In this document: positions 43,703 to 53,452 of the stretch, in pieces | How positions within the stretch are numbered: position 1 is the stretch's first letter | How the letters are laid out: each line of letters begins with the position of its first letter | Source: Hungatella sp. | Lineage (GTDB): Bacteria; Bacillota; Clostridia; Lachnospirales; Lachnospiraceae | Assembly: GCA_022795805.1 (NCBI GenBank) | Contig: JAAWHK010000005.1 | Span: 1-54,109, forward strand | DNA length: 54,109 nucleotides | Reading direction: 5' to 3' | Notes under the pieces: model-generated | Database searches by the model: none | What the model saw: only the letters and a program-made list of their open reading frames with translations | Told to the model about the DNA's origin: nothing | Made by a program: the position numbers and the translations under genes

Positions 43703-46700
43703 ATGGCGAAGTATGACAAAGTCTCCACAGACCTAAATTTTGTGGAGCGGGAAAAGGAAGTGGAGAAGTTCTGGAAAGACCAGAATATTTTCGCGAAAAG
43801 CATTGAGAGCCGGAAAGACTGCCCTACGTACATGTTTTACGACGGGCCGCCTACGGCCAACGGAAAACCCCACATCGGCCATGTGCTCACCAGGGTTATC
43901 AAGGATATGATCCCCAGGTACAGGACCATGAAGGGATGCATGGTTCCAAGAAAGGCGGGGTGGGATACCCACGGTCTGCCGGTGGAACTGGAGGTGGAAA
44001 AGGCCCTGGGGTTAGACGGCAAGGAGCAGATCGAGGAGTACGGCCTGGAGCCCTTTATCGCCCACTGCAAGGAGAGTGTCTGGAAGTACAAGGGGATGTG
44101 GGAGGACTTTTCCTCCACCGTAGGATTCTGGGCAGACATGGACGACCCCTACGTAACGTACCACAACGACTATATCGAGTCGGAGTGGTGGGCCCTTAAG
44201 AAGATCTGGGAGAAAGGCCTTCTGTACAAGGGGTTTAAGATTGTACCCTACTGTCCCAGATGCGGAACGCCTCTGTCCAGCCATGAGGTTGCCCAGGGAT
44301 ACAAGGATGTGAAGGAGAGGTCAGCCATTGCCCGCTTTAAGGTGAAGGGGGAGGACGCCTACATCCTGGCGTGGACCACTACCCCCTGGACCCTGCCCAG
44401 CAATGTGGGCCTCTGCGTAAATCCCGATGAAATCTACGCAAAGGTTAAGGCGGCGGACGGTTACACCTACTACATGGCTCAGGCGCTTTGCGACACGGTT
44501 CTGGGGAATTTGGCCGACAAGGAGAGCGGTGTGCCGGCCTACGAGATTCTGGAGACTTACAGGGGAAAGGAACTTGAGTACAAAGAGTATGAGCCTCTGT
44601 TCGACTTTGCCACAGCCACCTGTGAGAAGCAGCACAAGAAGGCCTTCTATGTGGTGTGCGACGGCTACGTCACCCTGACCGACGGCACAGGCGTTGTTCA
44701 CATCGCTCCGGCATTCGGTGAGGACGACTCCAAAGTGGGAAGAAAGTACGACCTGCCATTCGTTCAGCTGGTTGACGCTAAAGGAAACATGACGAAGGAA
44801 ACGCCGTGGGAGGGCATGTTCGTGAAGAAGGCGGACCCGAAGGTGCTAAAGGCCCTGGAGGAGAAAAATCTTCTCTTTTCGGCTCCGTCGTTTGAACACA
44901 GTTATCCCCACTGCTGGCGGTGCGACACGCCTCTTATCTACTATGCCCGGGAGTCCTGGTTCATCAAGATGACGGCGGTGAAGGAGGATCTGATCCGCAA
45001 TAACAACACCATCAACTGGATTCCTGAGAGCATCGGCAAGGGCCGTTTCGGCGACTGGCTGGAGAATGTCCAGGACTGGGGCATCAGCAGGAACCGGTAC
45101 TGGGGTACGCCTCTCAATATCTGGGAGTGTGAGTGCGGTCATCAGCACTCCGTGGGAAGCATAGAGGAATTGAAGTCCATGTCGAAGAACTGCCCCGACG
45201 ACATTGAGCTGCACCGTCCTTTTATCGACAGTGTCACCGTAACCTGTCCCAAGTGCGGCAGGGAGATGAAGCGGGTACCTGAGGTTATTGACTGCTGGTT
45301 TGACTCAGGAGCCATGCCTTTCGCCCAGCATCACTACCCCTTCGAGAATCAGGATTTATTTGAAAAGCAATTCCCGGCGGACTTTATCTCCGAGGCGGTG
45401 GATCAGACCAGGGGATGGTTCTACTCCCTTTTGGCTATTTCCACCCTGCTGTTTAACCGGGCGCCCTACAAGAATGTGATTGTCATGGGCCATGTCCAGG
45501 ACGAGAACGGCCAGAAGATGAGCAAATCCAAGGGGAATGCGGTGGATCCCTTTGACGCGCTGGCAACCTACGGCGCGGACGCGATTCGGTGGTATTTCTA
45601 CATCAACAGCGCGCCCTGGCTGCCCAACCGTTTCCACGGCAAAGCGGTTACCGAGGGGCAGAGAAAATTCATGGGAACTCTGTGGAATACCTATGCATTT
45701 TTTGTGCTGTATGCCAATATTGACGATTTTGACCCGACGGAGTATACTTTAGATTACGGAAAGCTTCCCGTTATGGATAAATGGCTGTTATCCAAGTTAA
45801 ACAGTCTGGTGAAGGATGTGGACAGCTGCCTGGCAAACTATCAGATCCCCGAGGCAGCCAGAGCTCTTCAGGGTTTTGTGGACGACATGAGCAACTGGTA
45901 TGTGCGCAGAAGCCGGGAGCGGTTCTGGGCCAAGGGTATGGAGCAGGATAAGGTCAACGCCTACATGACGCTGTATACGGCGCTTGTGACGGTGTGCAGG
46001 GCTGCCGCTCCCATGATTCCTTTTATGACAGAGGCCATTTATCAGAATCTGGTGTGCAGGGTGGACAGAGAGGCTCCCGTGAGCATCCATCTGTGCGACT
46101 TCCCAGAGGCGGACACCGCCATGATCGACAGGGAACTGGAGCGGGATATGGATGAGGTTCTGAAGGTGGTGGTTATGGGCCGCGCGGCCAGGAATACCGC
46201 TAATATCAAGAACCGCCAGCCTATCGGCCAGATGTTTGTCAAAGCGCCGGCGCAACTGTCTCGGTTCTATGTCGAGATTATTGAGGACGAGCTGAACGTG
46301 AAGAAGGTGACATTTACGGATGATGTCCGCTCATTCACGTCCTACACATTTAAGCCCCAGCTTAAAACCGTGGGGCCAAAATACGGAAAACAGCTGAATC
46401 ATATCCGGAAAGCCCTATCTGAGGTGGACGGCAATGAGGCCATGGATATCCTGAAAGCCGACGGATGCCTGCGATTTGACTTTGACGGCGTTCAGGTGGT
46501 TCTGGGTGAGGAAGATCTGCTCATCGACATGTCTCAGAAGGAAGGGTATGTGACCGAGGCGGACAATACGGCCACTGTGGTGCTGGACACCAACCTGACC
46601 CCTGAGCTTGTGGAGGAAGGGTTTGTGAGGGAACTTGTGAGCAAGATCCAGACCATGAGAAAGGAAGCAGGCTTTGAGGTGATGGATCACATCACGGTTT

Positions 46701-46867
46701 ACGCCCAGGGCAACGAGAAGCTGGCGGGGCTGATGGAAACGTATGCCGCGGACATCCGGGCAGATGTACTGGCGGATGAGATCTGCACCGACCGTATGGA
46801 AGGATATACGAAAGACTGGAATATCAACGGGGAACACGTAACGCTGGGAGTTAAAAAAAATAAATGA
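43703..46867 (+). CDS. ileS: Isoleucyl-tRNA synthetase
   Basis: This 1054-residue class I synthetase charges tRNA-Ile and edits valine. It has the HIGH box in PTANGKPHIGHVL, the first zinc-type C-x2-C (YCPRCGTPLSSHEV), the editing domain with WTTTPWTLPSN, and KMSKS in GQKMSKSKGN. The length and pattern fit the large, eukaryote-like (type 2) IleRS found in many clostridia, which is often mupirocin-insensitive. ATG 43703 has GGAGG 6 nt upstream; a longer frame from 43583 lies inside the riboswitch and is rejected. glgP follows after 13 bp. Confidence 0.97.
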   Translation: MAKYDKVSTDLNFVEREKEVEKFWKDQNIFAKSIESRKDCPTYMFYDGPPTANGKPHIGHVLTRVIKDMIPRYRTMKGCMVPRKAGWDTHGLPVELEVEKALGLDGKEQIEEYGLEPFIAHCKESVWKYKGMWEDFSSTVGFWADMDDPYVTYHNDYIESEWWALKKIWEKGLLYKGFKIVPYCPRCGTPLSSHEVAQGYKDVKERSAIARFKVKGEDAYILAWTTTPWTLPSNVGLCVNPDEIYAKVKAADGYTYYMAQALCDTVLGNLADKESGVPAYEILETYRGKELEYKEYEPLFDFATATCEKQHKKAFYVVCDGYVTLTDGTGVVHIAPAFGEDDSKVGRKYDLPFVQLVDAKGNMTKETPWEGMFVKKADPKVLKALEEKNLLFSAPSFEHSYPHCWRCDTPLIYYARESWFIKMTAVKEDLIRNNNTINWIPESIGKGRFGDWLENVQDWGISRNRYWGTPLNIWECECGHQHSVGSIEELKSMSKNCPDDIELHRPFIDSVTVTCPKCGREMKRVPEVIDCWFDSGAMPFAQHHYPFENQDLFEKQFPADFISEAVDQTRGWFYSLLAISTLLFNRAPYKNVIVMGHVQDENGQKMSKSKGNAVDPFDALATYGADAIRWYFYINSAPWLPNRFHGKAVTEGQRKFMGTLWNTYAFFVLYANIDDFDPTEYTLDYGKLPVMDKWLLSKLNSLVKDVDSCLANYQIPEAARALQGFVDDMSNWYVRRSRERFWAKGMEQDKVNAYMTLYTALVTVCRAAAPMIPFMTEAIYQNLVCRVDREAPVSIHLCDFPEADTAMIDRELERDMDEVLKVVVMGRAARNTANIKNRQPIGQMFVKAPAQLSRFYVEIIEDELNVKKVTFTDDVRSFTSYTFKPQLKTVGPKYGKQLNHIRKALSEVDGNEAMDILKADGCLRFDFDGVQVVLGEEDLLIDMSQKEGYVTEADNTATVVLDTNLTPELVEEGFVRELVSKIQTMRKEAGFEVMDHITVYAQGNEKLAGLMETYAADIRADVLADEICTDRMEGYTKDWNINGEHVTLGVKKNK

Positions 46868-46880
46868 CACAAAGGAGAGT

Positions 46881-49406
46881 ATGCCGGTCATGAATAAAGA
46901 AAAGACAGCTACACCCGCGAAGGCACAGAATGCGGACAGGGGAGCCGCAGAGAAGGGGAAATTTAATAAAGAAGAATTTAAGGACGCCATTATTTACAAT
47001 ATTAAGAACGCGTACCGCAAAAATCTGGAGGACGCCACCCCCCAGGAGCTGTTCCAGGCAGTGTCCTTTGCGGTGAAGGACTTTATCATGGATCGCTGGA
47101 TCGCGACCCAGAAGGAGATGGACAAGGAGGATGCCAAGACTGTCTACTACCTGTCCATGGAATTCCTTATGGGCCGTGCCCTGGGGAACAATATCATCAA
47201 TCTCTGCGCGGACAAGGAGGTGCGGGAGGTTCTTGAGGAGATGGGACTGGATCTGAATCTTCTGGAGGATCAGGAGCCGGATCCGGCTCTGGGAAACGGC
47301 GGTCTGGGCCGTCTGGCAGCCTGTTTTCTGGACTCCCTGGCCACTCTGGGATATCCGGCTTACGGCTGCGGCATCCGCTATCATTATGGCATGTTCAAGC
47401 AGCGGATTAAGGACGGATACCAGATCGAGGTTCCGGACGAGTGGCTGAAGGACGGCAATCCCTTTGAGATACGCCGATCCGAATACGCCACGGAGGTGAA
47501 GTTCGGCGGCCGCGTGCGTGTGAACTGGGAAGGCGGCAAGGAGGAGTTCATCCAGGAGGACTACCAGTCCGTTTTGGCGGTTCCCTACGATATGCCCATC
47601 GTGGGATACGGCAACAATGTGGTGAATACCCTGAGAATCTGGGATGCCAGGCCCATCAACACCTTCAGCCTGGACAGTTTTGACAAGGGCGATTACCAGA
47701 AGGCGGTGGAACAGGAGAATCTGGCCAAGAACATCTGCGAGGTGCTCTACCCCAACGATAACCATTACGCAGGCAAGGAGCTGAGGCTGAAACAGCAGTA
47801 TTTCTTTATCTCCGCCAGCGTGCAGCGTGCTATTAAGAAGTATAAGAGGAACCATGACGACATCCGCAGGTTCCACGAGAAGAATGTGTTCCAGCTGAAT
47901 GATACCCATCCCACGGTTGCGGTTCCGGAGCTGATGAGGATCCTCATCGACGAGGAGGGGCTGACCTGGGAGGAGGCATGGGAGGTGACCACCAAGACCT
48001 GTGCCTATACCAATCACACCATCATGGCGGAGGCTCTGGAGAAATGGCCCATCGATTTGTTCTCCAAGCTCCTTCCCCGTGTGTACCAGATCGTGGAGGA
48101 GATTAACCGCCGCTTTGAGATGGAAATCCGCCGCATGTATCCGGGCAACGAGAAGATGGTGGAGAAGATGGCAATTCTCTACGACGGAAAGGTGCACATG
48201 GCTTACCTGGCCATCGCGGGCAGCTTCTCTGTCAACGGCGTGGCCAGACTCCACACGGAGATCTTAAAGAACCAGGAGCTGAAGGCGTTTTATCAGATGA
48301 TGCCCCAGAAGTTCAACAACAAGACCAACGGCATCACCCAGAGGCGTTTCCTGCGTCACGGCAATCCTCTGCTGGCTGACTGGGTGACAAAGAAGCTGGG
48401 CAGCGACGCATGGATCACCGACCTGTCCCAGATAGCCGGTCTGAAGAAGTATGCGGATGATGAACAGGCCCAGAAGGAATTTATGGAGGTCAAGTACCAG
48501 AATAAGCTGCGCCTTGCCCAATATATCAAAGAGAACAACGGAATCACAATCAATCCTGACTCCATGTTCGACGTACAGGTGAAGAGACTTCACGAGTACA
48601 AGAGACAGCTGATGAACATCCTTCATGTGATGTATCTGTATAATCAGCTGAAGGACAATCCGAATCTGGATATGGTTCCCAGAACCTTTATCTTCGGAGC
48701 CAAGGCCGCTGCGGGCTACAGGCGTGCCAAGCTGACCATCAAGCTGATCACCGCGGTGGCTGACGTGGTGAACAATGACCCGGAGATTCAGGACAAGCTG
48801 AAGGTTGTGTTTATCGAGGACTACCGGGTGAGCAACGCGGAGATCATTTTTGCGGCGGCCGATGTCAGTGAGCAGATCTCCACGGCCAGCAAGGAGGCCT
48901 CCGGAACGGGCAATATGAAGTTTATGTTAAACGGAGCCCTGACCATCGGAACCATGGACGGCGCTAATGTGGAGATTGTAGAGGAGGTAGGGGAGGAGAA
49001 TGCCTTTATCTTCGGTCTGTCTGCGGACGAGGTTATCAACTACGAGAATAACGGCGGATACTATCCCATCGAGATTTTCAACAACAATGAGAATGTGCGC
49101 CGCGTGCTGATGCAGCTGATCAACGGGTTCTACGCGCCGGAAGATCCCAACCGTTTCCGCGATATTTACGATTCTCTGCTGAACGGCAATGCCCGGGATC
49201 GAGCGGACATGTACTTTATCTTAAAGGATTTTGAGTCCTATGCGGAGGCTCAGAGACAGGTGGATAAGGCTTATCGGGACAAGACGTGGTGGGCGCAGGC
49301 AGCCATACTCAATGTGGCATGCTCCGGCAAGTTCAGTTCTGACAGGACCATCAGGGAGTATGTGGACGAATTGTGGCACCTGGATAAGATTACAGTGGAA
49401 GTGTAA
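46881..49406 (+). CDS. glgP: Glycogen/starch/maltodextrin phosphorylase
   Basis: This 841-residue enzyme releases glucose 1-phosphate from alpha-1,4-glucans with inorganic phosphate and PLP. Family motifs are ALGNGGLGRLAACFLDS, NDTHPTVAVPELMRI and the PLP-binding EASGTGNMKFMLNGAL near residue 670. The first about 35 residues are a polar, Ala/Lys-rich extension. ATG 46881 is close to its AAAGGAG (3 nt), so ATG 46890 may be the true start. It follows ileS after 13 bp, possibly by read-through, with no functional tie. A terminator follows. Confidence 0.95.
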   Translation: MPVMNKEKTATPAKAQNADRGAAEKGKFNKEEFKDAIIYNIKNAYRKNLEDATPQELFQAVSFAVKDFIMDRWIATQKEMDKEDAKTVYYLSMEFLMGRALGNNIINLCADKEVREVLEEMGLDLNLLEDQEPDPALGNGGLGRLAACFLDSLATLGYPAYGCGIRYHYGMFKQRIKDGYQIEVPDEWLKDGNPFEIRRSEYATEVKFGGRVRVNWEGGKEEFIQEDYQSVLAVPYDMPIVGYGNNVVNTLRIWDARPINTFSLDSFDKGDYQKAVEQENLAKNICEVLYPNDNHYAGKELRLKQQYFFISASVQRAIKKYKRNHDDIRRFHEKNVFQLNDTHPTVAVPELMRILIDEEGLTWEEAWEVTTKTCAYTNHTIMAEALEKWPIDLFSKLLPRVYQIVEEINRRFEMEIRRMYPGNEKMVEKMAILYDGKVHMAYLAIAGSFSVNGVARLHTEILKNQELKAFYQMMPQKFNNKTNGITQRRFLRHGNPLLADWVTKKLGSDAWITDLSQIAGLKKYADDEQAQKEFMEVKYQNKLRLAQYIKENNGITINPDSMFDVQVKRLHEYKRQLMNILHVMYLYNQLKDNPNLDMVPRTFIFGAKAAAGYRRAKLTIKLITAVADVVNNDPEIQDKLKVVFIEDYRVSNAEIIFAAADVSEQISTASKEASGTGNMKFMLNGALTIGTMDGANVEIVEEVGEENAFIFGLSADEVINYENNGGYYPIEIFNNNENVRRVLMQLINGFYAPEDPNRFRDIYDSLLNGNARDRADMYFILKDFESYAEAQRQVDKAYRDKTWWAQAAILNVACSGKFSSDRTIREYVDELWHLDKITVEV

Positions 49407-49423
49407 AACGATAATAAAGAGAT

Positions 49424-49462
49424 TCCCCTCTTCATAAGATAGACGGAGAGGGGGATTTTTTT
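49424..49462 (+). terminator. Terminator of glgP, ending at the spoIID start codon
   Basis: TCCCCTCT (49424-49431) pairs with AGAGGGGGA (49447-49455), followed by seven T (49456-49462). The spoIID ATG is the next base, and its Shine-Dalgarno GAGGGGG lies within the 3' arm. Confidence 0.85.
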
Positions 49463-50401
49463 ATGCGCAGATTCTGGATGTTTTGCCTGGCGGCGGTGTT
49501 GTTTCCCTACGTGTTTACTCTGGCGGCGAACCGGGGGATCAACGGAATCAGGGGCAGTGCCGGGATGGGAAATATGGGGGAGGCAGGGGAGAAAAGCTCC
49601 AAAAGGGTGTATCTGGACGGTAAGGGATTCGTGGACGGGGAGGAGTACCTGGTGGGGGTGGTGGCCAGCCAGATGCCCGCGGACTATGAGACGGAGGCGC
49701 TGAAGGCTCAGGCAGTGGCTGCCAGGACTTTTTTGTACAGGCAGATGGGCGATAAGGACGAGATCAGAGAGGATGAACTGAATCTGGAGGGTATGGGGGA
49801 GGAGCAGATGGAGAAGATGTGGGGAAGTCCCCGGTTTTTGGAATACTACGAGAAGGTAAGAGGGGCGGTGGACGAAACACGGGGACAGGTTATGGTGTAT
49901 GAGGGAGAATACATAGAGCCTCTGTTTCACAGGGCCAGCGCCGGCAGTACCAGAGACGGTGATGAGGCCCATCCTTATCTGGCGTCGGCAGAGTCCGGCA
50001 CGGATATGGAGATGGACGGGTATCTGACCGTGGCCTGGTGGACGGCAGAGGAGCTGGCGGACAAGGTCAGAAGTATGCCTGAGGGGGAGCAGGTCAGGGC
50101 CGAACAGATCCCGGATACGATCCAGGTGATTGAGAGGGACGGTGCCGGGTATGTGACGCAGATTCAGATCGGAAGCCATATCTTTGACGGGGAGGCCGTA
50201 AGGACTGCCCTGGGACTGCCGTCGTCGGCCTACGTGCTGGAAGGGTATGAGGACGGAGTCAGGGCCGTGTGCAGAGGGCAGGGACACGGGTACGGCCTGA
50301 GCCAGTACGGCGCTCACATGAAAGCGGCGCAGGGAATGAAGGCGGAGGAGATCCTCACATACTATTACAAAAATATCGAAATAATTTCCGGGGAACAATG
50401 A
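49463..50401 (+). CDS. spoIID: Stage II sporulation protein D (SpoIID)
   Basis: This 312-residue protein is the membrane-anchored lytic transglycosylase of the engulfment machine. It has an N-terminal membrane helix (about 4-22), the LVGVVASQMPADYETEALKAQ core (62-82) and the zinc/active-site region GQGHGYGLSQYGAHM near residue 275. In Bacillus and Clostridioides the segment reads ASEMPA, with Glu as the catalytic residue; here residue 70 is Gln. Its Shine-Dalgarno lies in the upstream terminator stem. The next gene encodes a SpoIIQ-like protein, the usual partner. Mother-cell SigE control is likely from family knowledge. Confidence 0.88.
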   Translation: MRRFWMFCLAAVLFPYVFTLAANRGINGIRGSAGMGNMGEAGEKSSKRVYLDGKGFVDGEEYLVGVVASQMPADYETEALKAQAVAARTFLYRQMGDKDEIREDELNLEGMGEEQMEKMWGSPRFLEYYEKVRGAVDETRGQVMVYEGEYIEPLFHRASAGSTRDGDEAHPYLASAESGTDMEMDGYLTVAWWTAEELADKVRSMPEGEQVRAEQIPDTIQVIERDGAGYVTQIQIGSHIFDGEAVRTALGLPSSAYVLEGYEDGVRAVCRGQGHGYGLSQYGAHMKAAQGMKAEEILTYYYKNIEIISGEQ

Positions 50402-50446
50402 ATAACTCTGGCGCCTTTGGTAAGAATAGTACCGAGGTGATAAACG

Positions 50447-51244
50447 GTGAAAGAGAAATTCAATCAAATGTTCAAGGACAAACTATTCCTTGTCATGCTG
50501 GTGTTGGGCCTGCTGACTATTGTTGCCGCGGCAGGCGTGGTTACCATTCAAAGAGGAAATACCCCCGGGGAGGAGAATCCCTACATGGAGCAAAACCAGG
50601 GGGCAGTGATCGCACAGGAGAGCAGAACCCCAGAGCCCGAGCAGGTCGCCGGGGCTGCGGATGCCGGCAGAGAGCAGCCGGAAAACCACATTAACAACAG
50701 GGCCCAGGAGCCGACTCAGGCAGCCGAAGCCTCTGAACGTACACAGAAGAATGAGATGGCGAAGAATGGAGAGCCTCAGAGTGCTCAGGTGGATTCGGGG
50801 ATGGAGAATGCGGTGCCGCTGGTGCTGAATTTTTCCGATGCAAGCCGGATGGCATGGCCTGTGATGGGCAATGTGCTTCTGGACTACAGCATGGATACCA
50901 CCATATATTTCCCCACCCTTGAGCAGTATCAGGTGAATCCCGGGGTGGTGATTCAGGCGGAAGTGAGTCAGCCTGTGGTGGCCCCGGCCAACGCCAAGGT
51001 GGTGGCGGTCAGCGCCGACGAGGAGCTGGGCAATTTCCTGGTTCTGGATCTGGGCAACGACTATGTGGCTACCTGCGGTCAGTTAAAGGAGATCCAGGTG
51101 GTGGAGAACGAGTATCTGGAAGCCGGACAGGTTATGGGGTATGTGGCGGAGCCCACGAAATATTATTCCGTGGAGGGAAGCAATATATACTTCCAGCTGG
51201 AGCATCAGGGAACCAAGGTGGATCCTCTGGATTACTTTGAGTAG
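50447..51244 (+). CDS. SpoIIQ-like protein with degenerate LytM (M23) domain
   Basis: This 265-residue protein has one N-terminal membrane helix (about 15-33), a Gln/Glu-rich linker (about 35-120) and a C-terminal LytM/M23 domain (about 125-265). The zinc-binding HxxxD and HxH motifs of active endopeptidases are replaced: NPGVVIQAEV stands where HxGxD is expected, and VATCGQL where YGHL is expected. SpoIIQ proteins are often inactive and act as a scaffold with SpoIIIAH. Start GTG 50447, with GAGGTGATAAAC upstream. It lies 45 bp after spoIID, the usual neighbour order in clostridia. Confidence 0.82.
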   Translation: MKEKFNQMFKDKLFLVMLVLGLLTIVAAAGVVTIQRGNTPGEENPYMEQNQGAVIAQESRTPEPEQVAGAADAGREQPENHINNRAQEPTQAAEASERTQKNEMAKNGEPQSAQVDSGMENAVPLVLNFSDASRMAWPVMGNVLLDYSMDTTIYFPTLEQYQVNPGVVIQAEVSQPVVAPANAKVVAVSADEELGNFLVLDLGNDYVATCGQLKEIQVVENEYLEAGQVMGYVAEPTKYYSVEGSNIYFQLEHQGTKVDPLDYFE

Positions 51245-51479
51245 GGTTTTGGAAGACAGAAAGAAAAGGGATAAAAATACAGGGAAGACGGAAACGTAAC
51301 AGGAAAAAAAGAGGAGGCCGTGCGGGAGACGGGACACACCTTGAAGGTTGCCCTGTACCTGCATGGTCTCTTCAATTCTTTAGAAAAAACTAATAATTTG
51401 TTCACACGTTGGTCAGAGCCGTGAATTATACTCTAGGGTATGAAGATACACCCGTACAATACCAGCGAGGAGACATTTC

Positions 51480-51890
51480 ATGAACATACTATTTTTTCTG
51501 ACGCCCAAAAGCGAAGTGGCGTTTCTCTATGACGACCAGACTCTGAGACAGGCCCTGGAGATCATGGAGCACCATCGGTATACGGCGGTCCCCATGATTA
51601 ACAAGCATGGAAAATACATAGGAACCATCACAGAGGGAGACCTGCTGTGGGGCATCAAGAACGAGTACAATCTAAGTCTCAGGGATGCGGAACATGTGCC
51701 GGTGGCCACGATACCGCGGAGGATCGACAATGCCCCTGTATCCATCGACGCCACTATGGAGGACATGATCCACAAGGCCCTGAACCAGAATTTCGTGCCG
51801 GTGGTTGACGACCAGGAGAATTTTATCGGAATTATCACGAGAAAAGATATTATCCGCTACTGCTATGATCAGATGAGAAGAACGGGATGA
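51480..51890 (+). CDS. Two-CBS-domain protein
   Basis: This 136-residue protein consists of two CBS motifs (about 13-65 and 75-130), each with the typical TAVPMINKHGKYIGTITEGDLL and FVPVVDDQENFIGIITRKDII pattern. Small CBS proteins bind adenine nucleotides or related ligands. No partner domain is attached, so the target is unknown. A Shine-Dalgarno GCGAGGAGA lies before the ATG. It is the last plus-strand gene before a convergent terminator. Confidence 0.85.
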   Translation: MNILFFLTPKSEVAFLYDDQTLRQALEIMEHHRYTAVPMINKHGKYIGTITEGDLLWGIKNEYNLSLRDAEHVPVATIPRRIDNAPVSIDATMEDMIHKALNQNFVPVVDDQENFIGIITRKDIIRYCYDQMRRTG

Positions 51891-51947
51891 AAGTCATGCG
51901 GCTGCAGCGTCTGCAGGGACGGTAAGACGGAGGGAAGGATACAGAAA

Positions 51948-51998
51948 GGGCTGTGAAAACCGGTGCCCACAGACATCGGTTTTCACAGCCCGGTTTTG
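51948..51998. terminator. Bidirectional terminator between the CBS and esterase genes
   Basis: GGGCTGTGAAAACCGGTG pairs with TCGGTTTTCACAGCCC, followed by GGTTTT on the plus strand. It lies between two convergent genes and can serve both. Confidence 0.8.
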
Positions 51999-52020
51999 TA
52001 TTTTTATCAGGGACGGCGGT

Positions 52021-53424
52021 TTATCTGCTTCGCTGAGCCATCCAGCTCCACATGGTCAGCCGGTTGTTTCTGCACTGATTGTTGAAGAAGTAGGTCCAGG
52101 ACCAGTGGCCGTTATATTCATAGGGAGAGCCGTCCTCAGACGTGTACAGTCCGGTGGTGTCATGTACATCCGGGAAAATGCTGGCCCGCATGTTGGCGTT
52201 CATGGCTTTCAGACGGAGAACCGTGGAGGCAGCATGGGCTCCCGGTGCAACGGTGCCGTCGTTGTTGGCATATACGAACCATACGGGAAGATTCTTAATA
52301 CTCTCAAGCTGCTCATCGGTGATAGCGCTGTCGCGGTACGCCTCACAGATGGGGTATGCGGCGGCGAAATAATCCGGGTAATTGAGGATCATATTCATGG
52401 TCATGTATCCGCCGTTGGAGCATCCGCCGATGATGATGCGGTCGGTATCAATGCCCGGATTGGCGGCGACGTATGTACGGATCAGTTCGTTCAGGCCCGT
52501 CAGGTGAACGGAATCGGTGCCCGGGTTGTCCGCCCATGAACCGTTCTCATCGTAGGTCATCCAGAAATCGGGAACCTGGGGAGCCAGAACGTACGCGCCG
52601 CCCATGGTATTCTGGAATTCAGGCTTCATCAGAGCGGTAACCTTGTTGCCGAAGAGCACGATCCTGGGATCCGTGCCGCCCTCGCCGGCCCCGTGAAGCC
52701 AGATAACCAGAGGCCTTTTGTGTGATTCGCTGGCATTAGCCGGAATGTAGGAAGCGTACGTCATCTTATCGCCGTTGGCGGCGGTGAACGTGCCGGTCAG
52801 ATCGATTCCGGCCAGGTCGGGCATGAGGGACTGGCTCCAGTCCACGGAAGGATTTACGGCAAGCTGGGATATGAGGGTTCCGTCCTCGGCAGTGAGGGTA
52901 CAGCCGTCCTCCAAAGCGATATCCAGGTTATAGTAACCGCACCAGTTGTTCTGGGATGTGCCCAGGCTGTAATAGAAACAGGACCCTTCGTCAGGCGTGC
53001 ATTTCAGCTCCAGGGCAATATGGGAGGAGGAGCCTTCTAAGGGGCTGCCGTTCTCGTCGCAGGTGTACACATCCGTGACGGTGCGCAAAGAGGCGCCGTC
53101 GGTGCGGGTGTAGGGAGCTTCCTTGGAAAACTGTCCGTAGGCGGCATAGTCATAAGTCTGCTTACTCTCACTGACCGTGAATCTTGCGGCCCGGACGGAG
53201 TCTGCGGTGACGGCCTGATCCAGAGAGACGATGGTCTTGGTGACTCCGGGACCCCAGTCAAACCCTTCCACCTGGGTGATCTGACTTCCGGAGATGATGT
53301 GCTCCGGTGCCCCGGGGCCGTCGGGCGGTGCGATGACAGCGCCTGCGGCAGTACTGCCGCAGAGGACCAGGTTCAGTGTGAGTGTGGCAGGCAGAACCAG
53401 AAATTTCAGATTGCGTAGTTTCAT
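52021..53424 (-). CDS. Secreted alpha/beta-hydrolase esterase
   Basis: This 467-residue protein has a Sec signal peptide (about 1-29, AGA cleavage), an N-terminal beta-sandwich (about 40-215) and an alpha/beta hydrolase of the polyhydroxybutyrate-depolymerase/feruloyl-esterase type. It shows the oxyanion-hole HGAGEGG (244-250), nucleophile S336 in GGCSNGG, D389 in NNDGTV, and H440 in NGHWSW. It probably cleaves esters in plant-derived or other glycans outside the cell; substrate unknown. ATG 53424 has AAGGGGG upstream; a longer frame to 53490 runs into the promoter and is rejected. It has its own promoter with an inverted repeat. Confidence 0.85.
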   Translation of the reverse strand: MKLRNLKFLVLPATLTLNLVLCGSTAAGAVIAPPDGPGAPEHIISGSQITQVEGFDWGPGVTKTIVSLDQAVTADSVRAARFTVSESKQTYDYAAYGQFSKEAPYTRTDGASLRTVTDVYTCDENGSPLEGSSSHIALELKCTPDEGSCFYYSLGTSQNNWCGYYNLDIALEDGCTLTAEDGTLISQLAVNPSVDWSQSLMPDLAGIDLTGTFTAANGDKMTYASYIPANASESHKRPLVIWLHGAGEGGTDPRIVLFGNKVTALMKPEFQNTMGGAYVLAPQVPDFWMTYDENGSWADNPGTDSVHLTGLNELIRTYVAANPGIDTDRIIIGGCSNGGYMTMNMILNYPDYFAAAYPICEAYRDSAITDEQLESIKNLPVWFVYANNDGTVAPGAHAASTVLRLKAMNANMRASIFPDVHDTTGLYTSEDGSPYEYNGHWSWTYFFNNQCRNNRLTMWSWMAQRSR

Positions 53425-53452
53425 AATTTTATCCCCCTTGTGTTTATTAAAC

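Noticed and set aside
46851..48254. A 467-codon open frame on the minus strand, opposite glgP
   Set aside because: The plus strand encodes glycogen phosphorylase with all its motifs; no promoter or ribosome binding site supports the minus frame.
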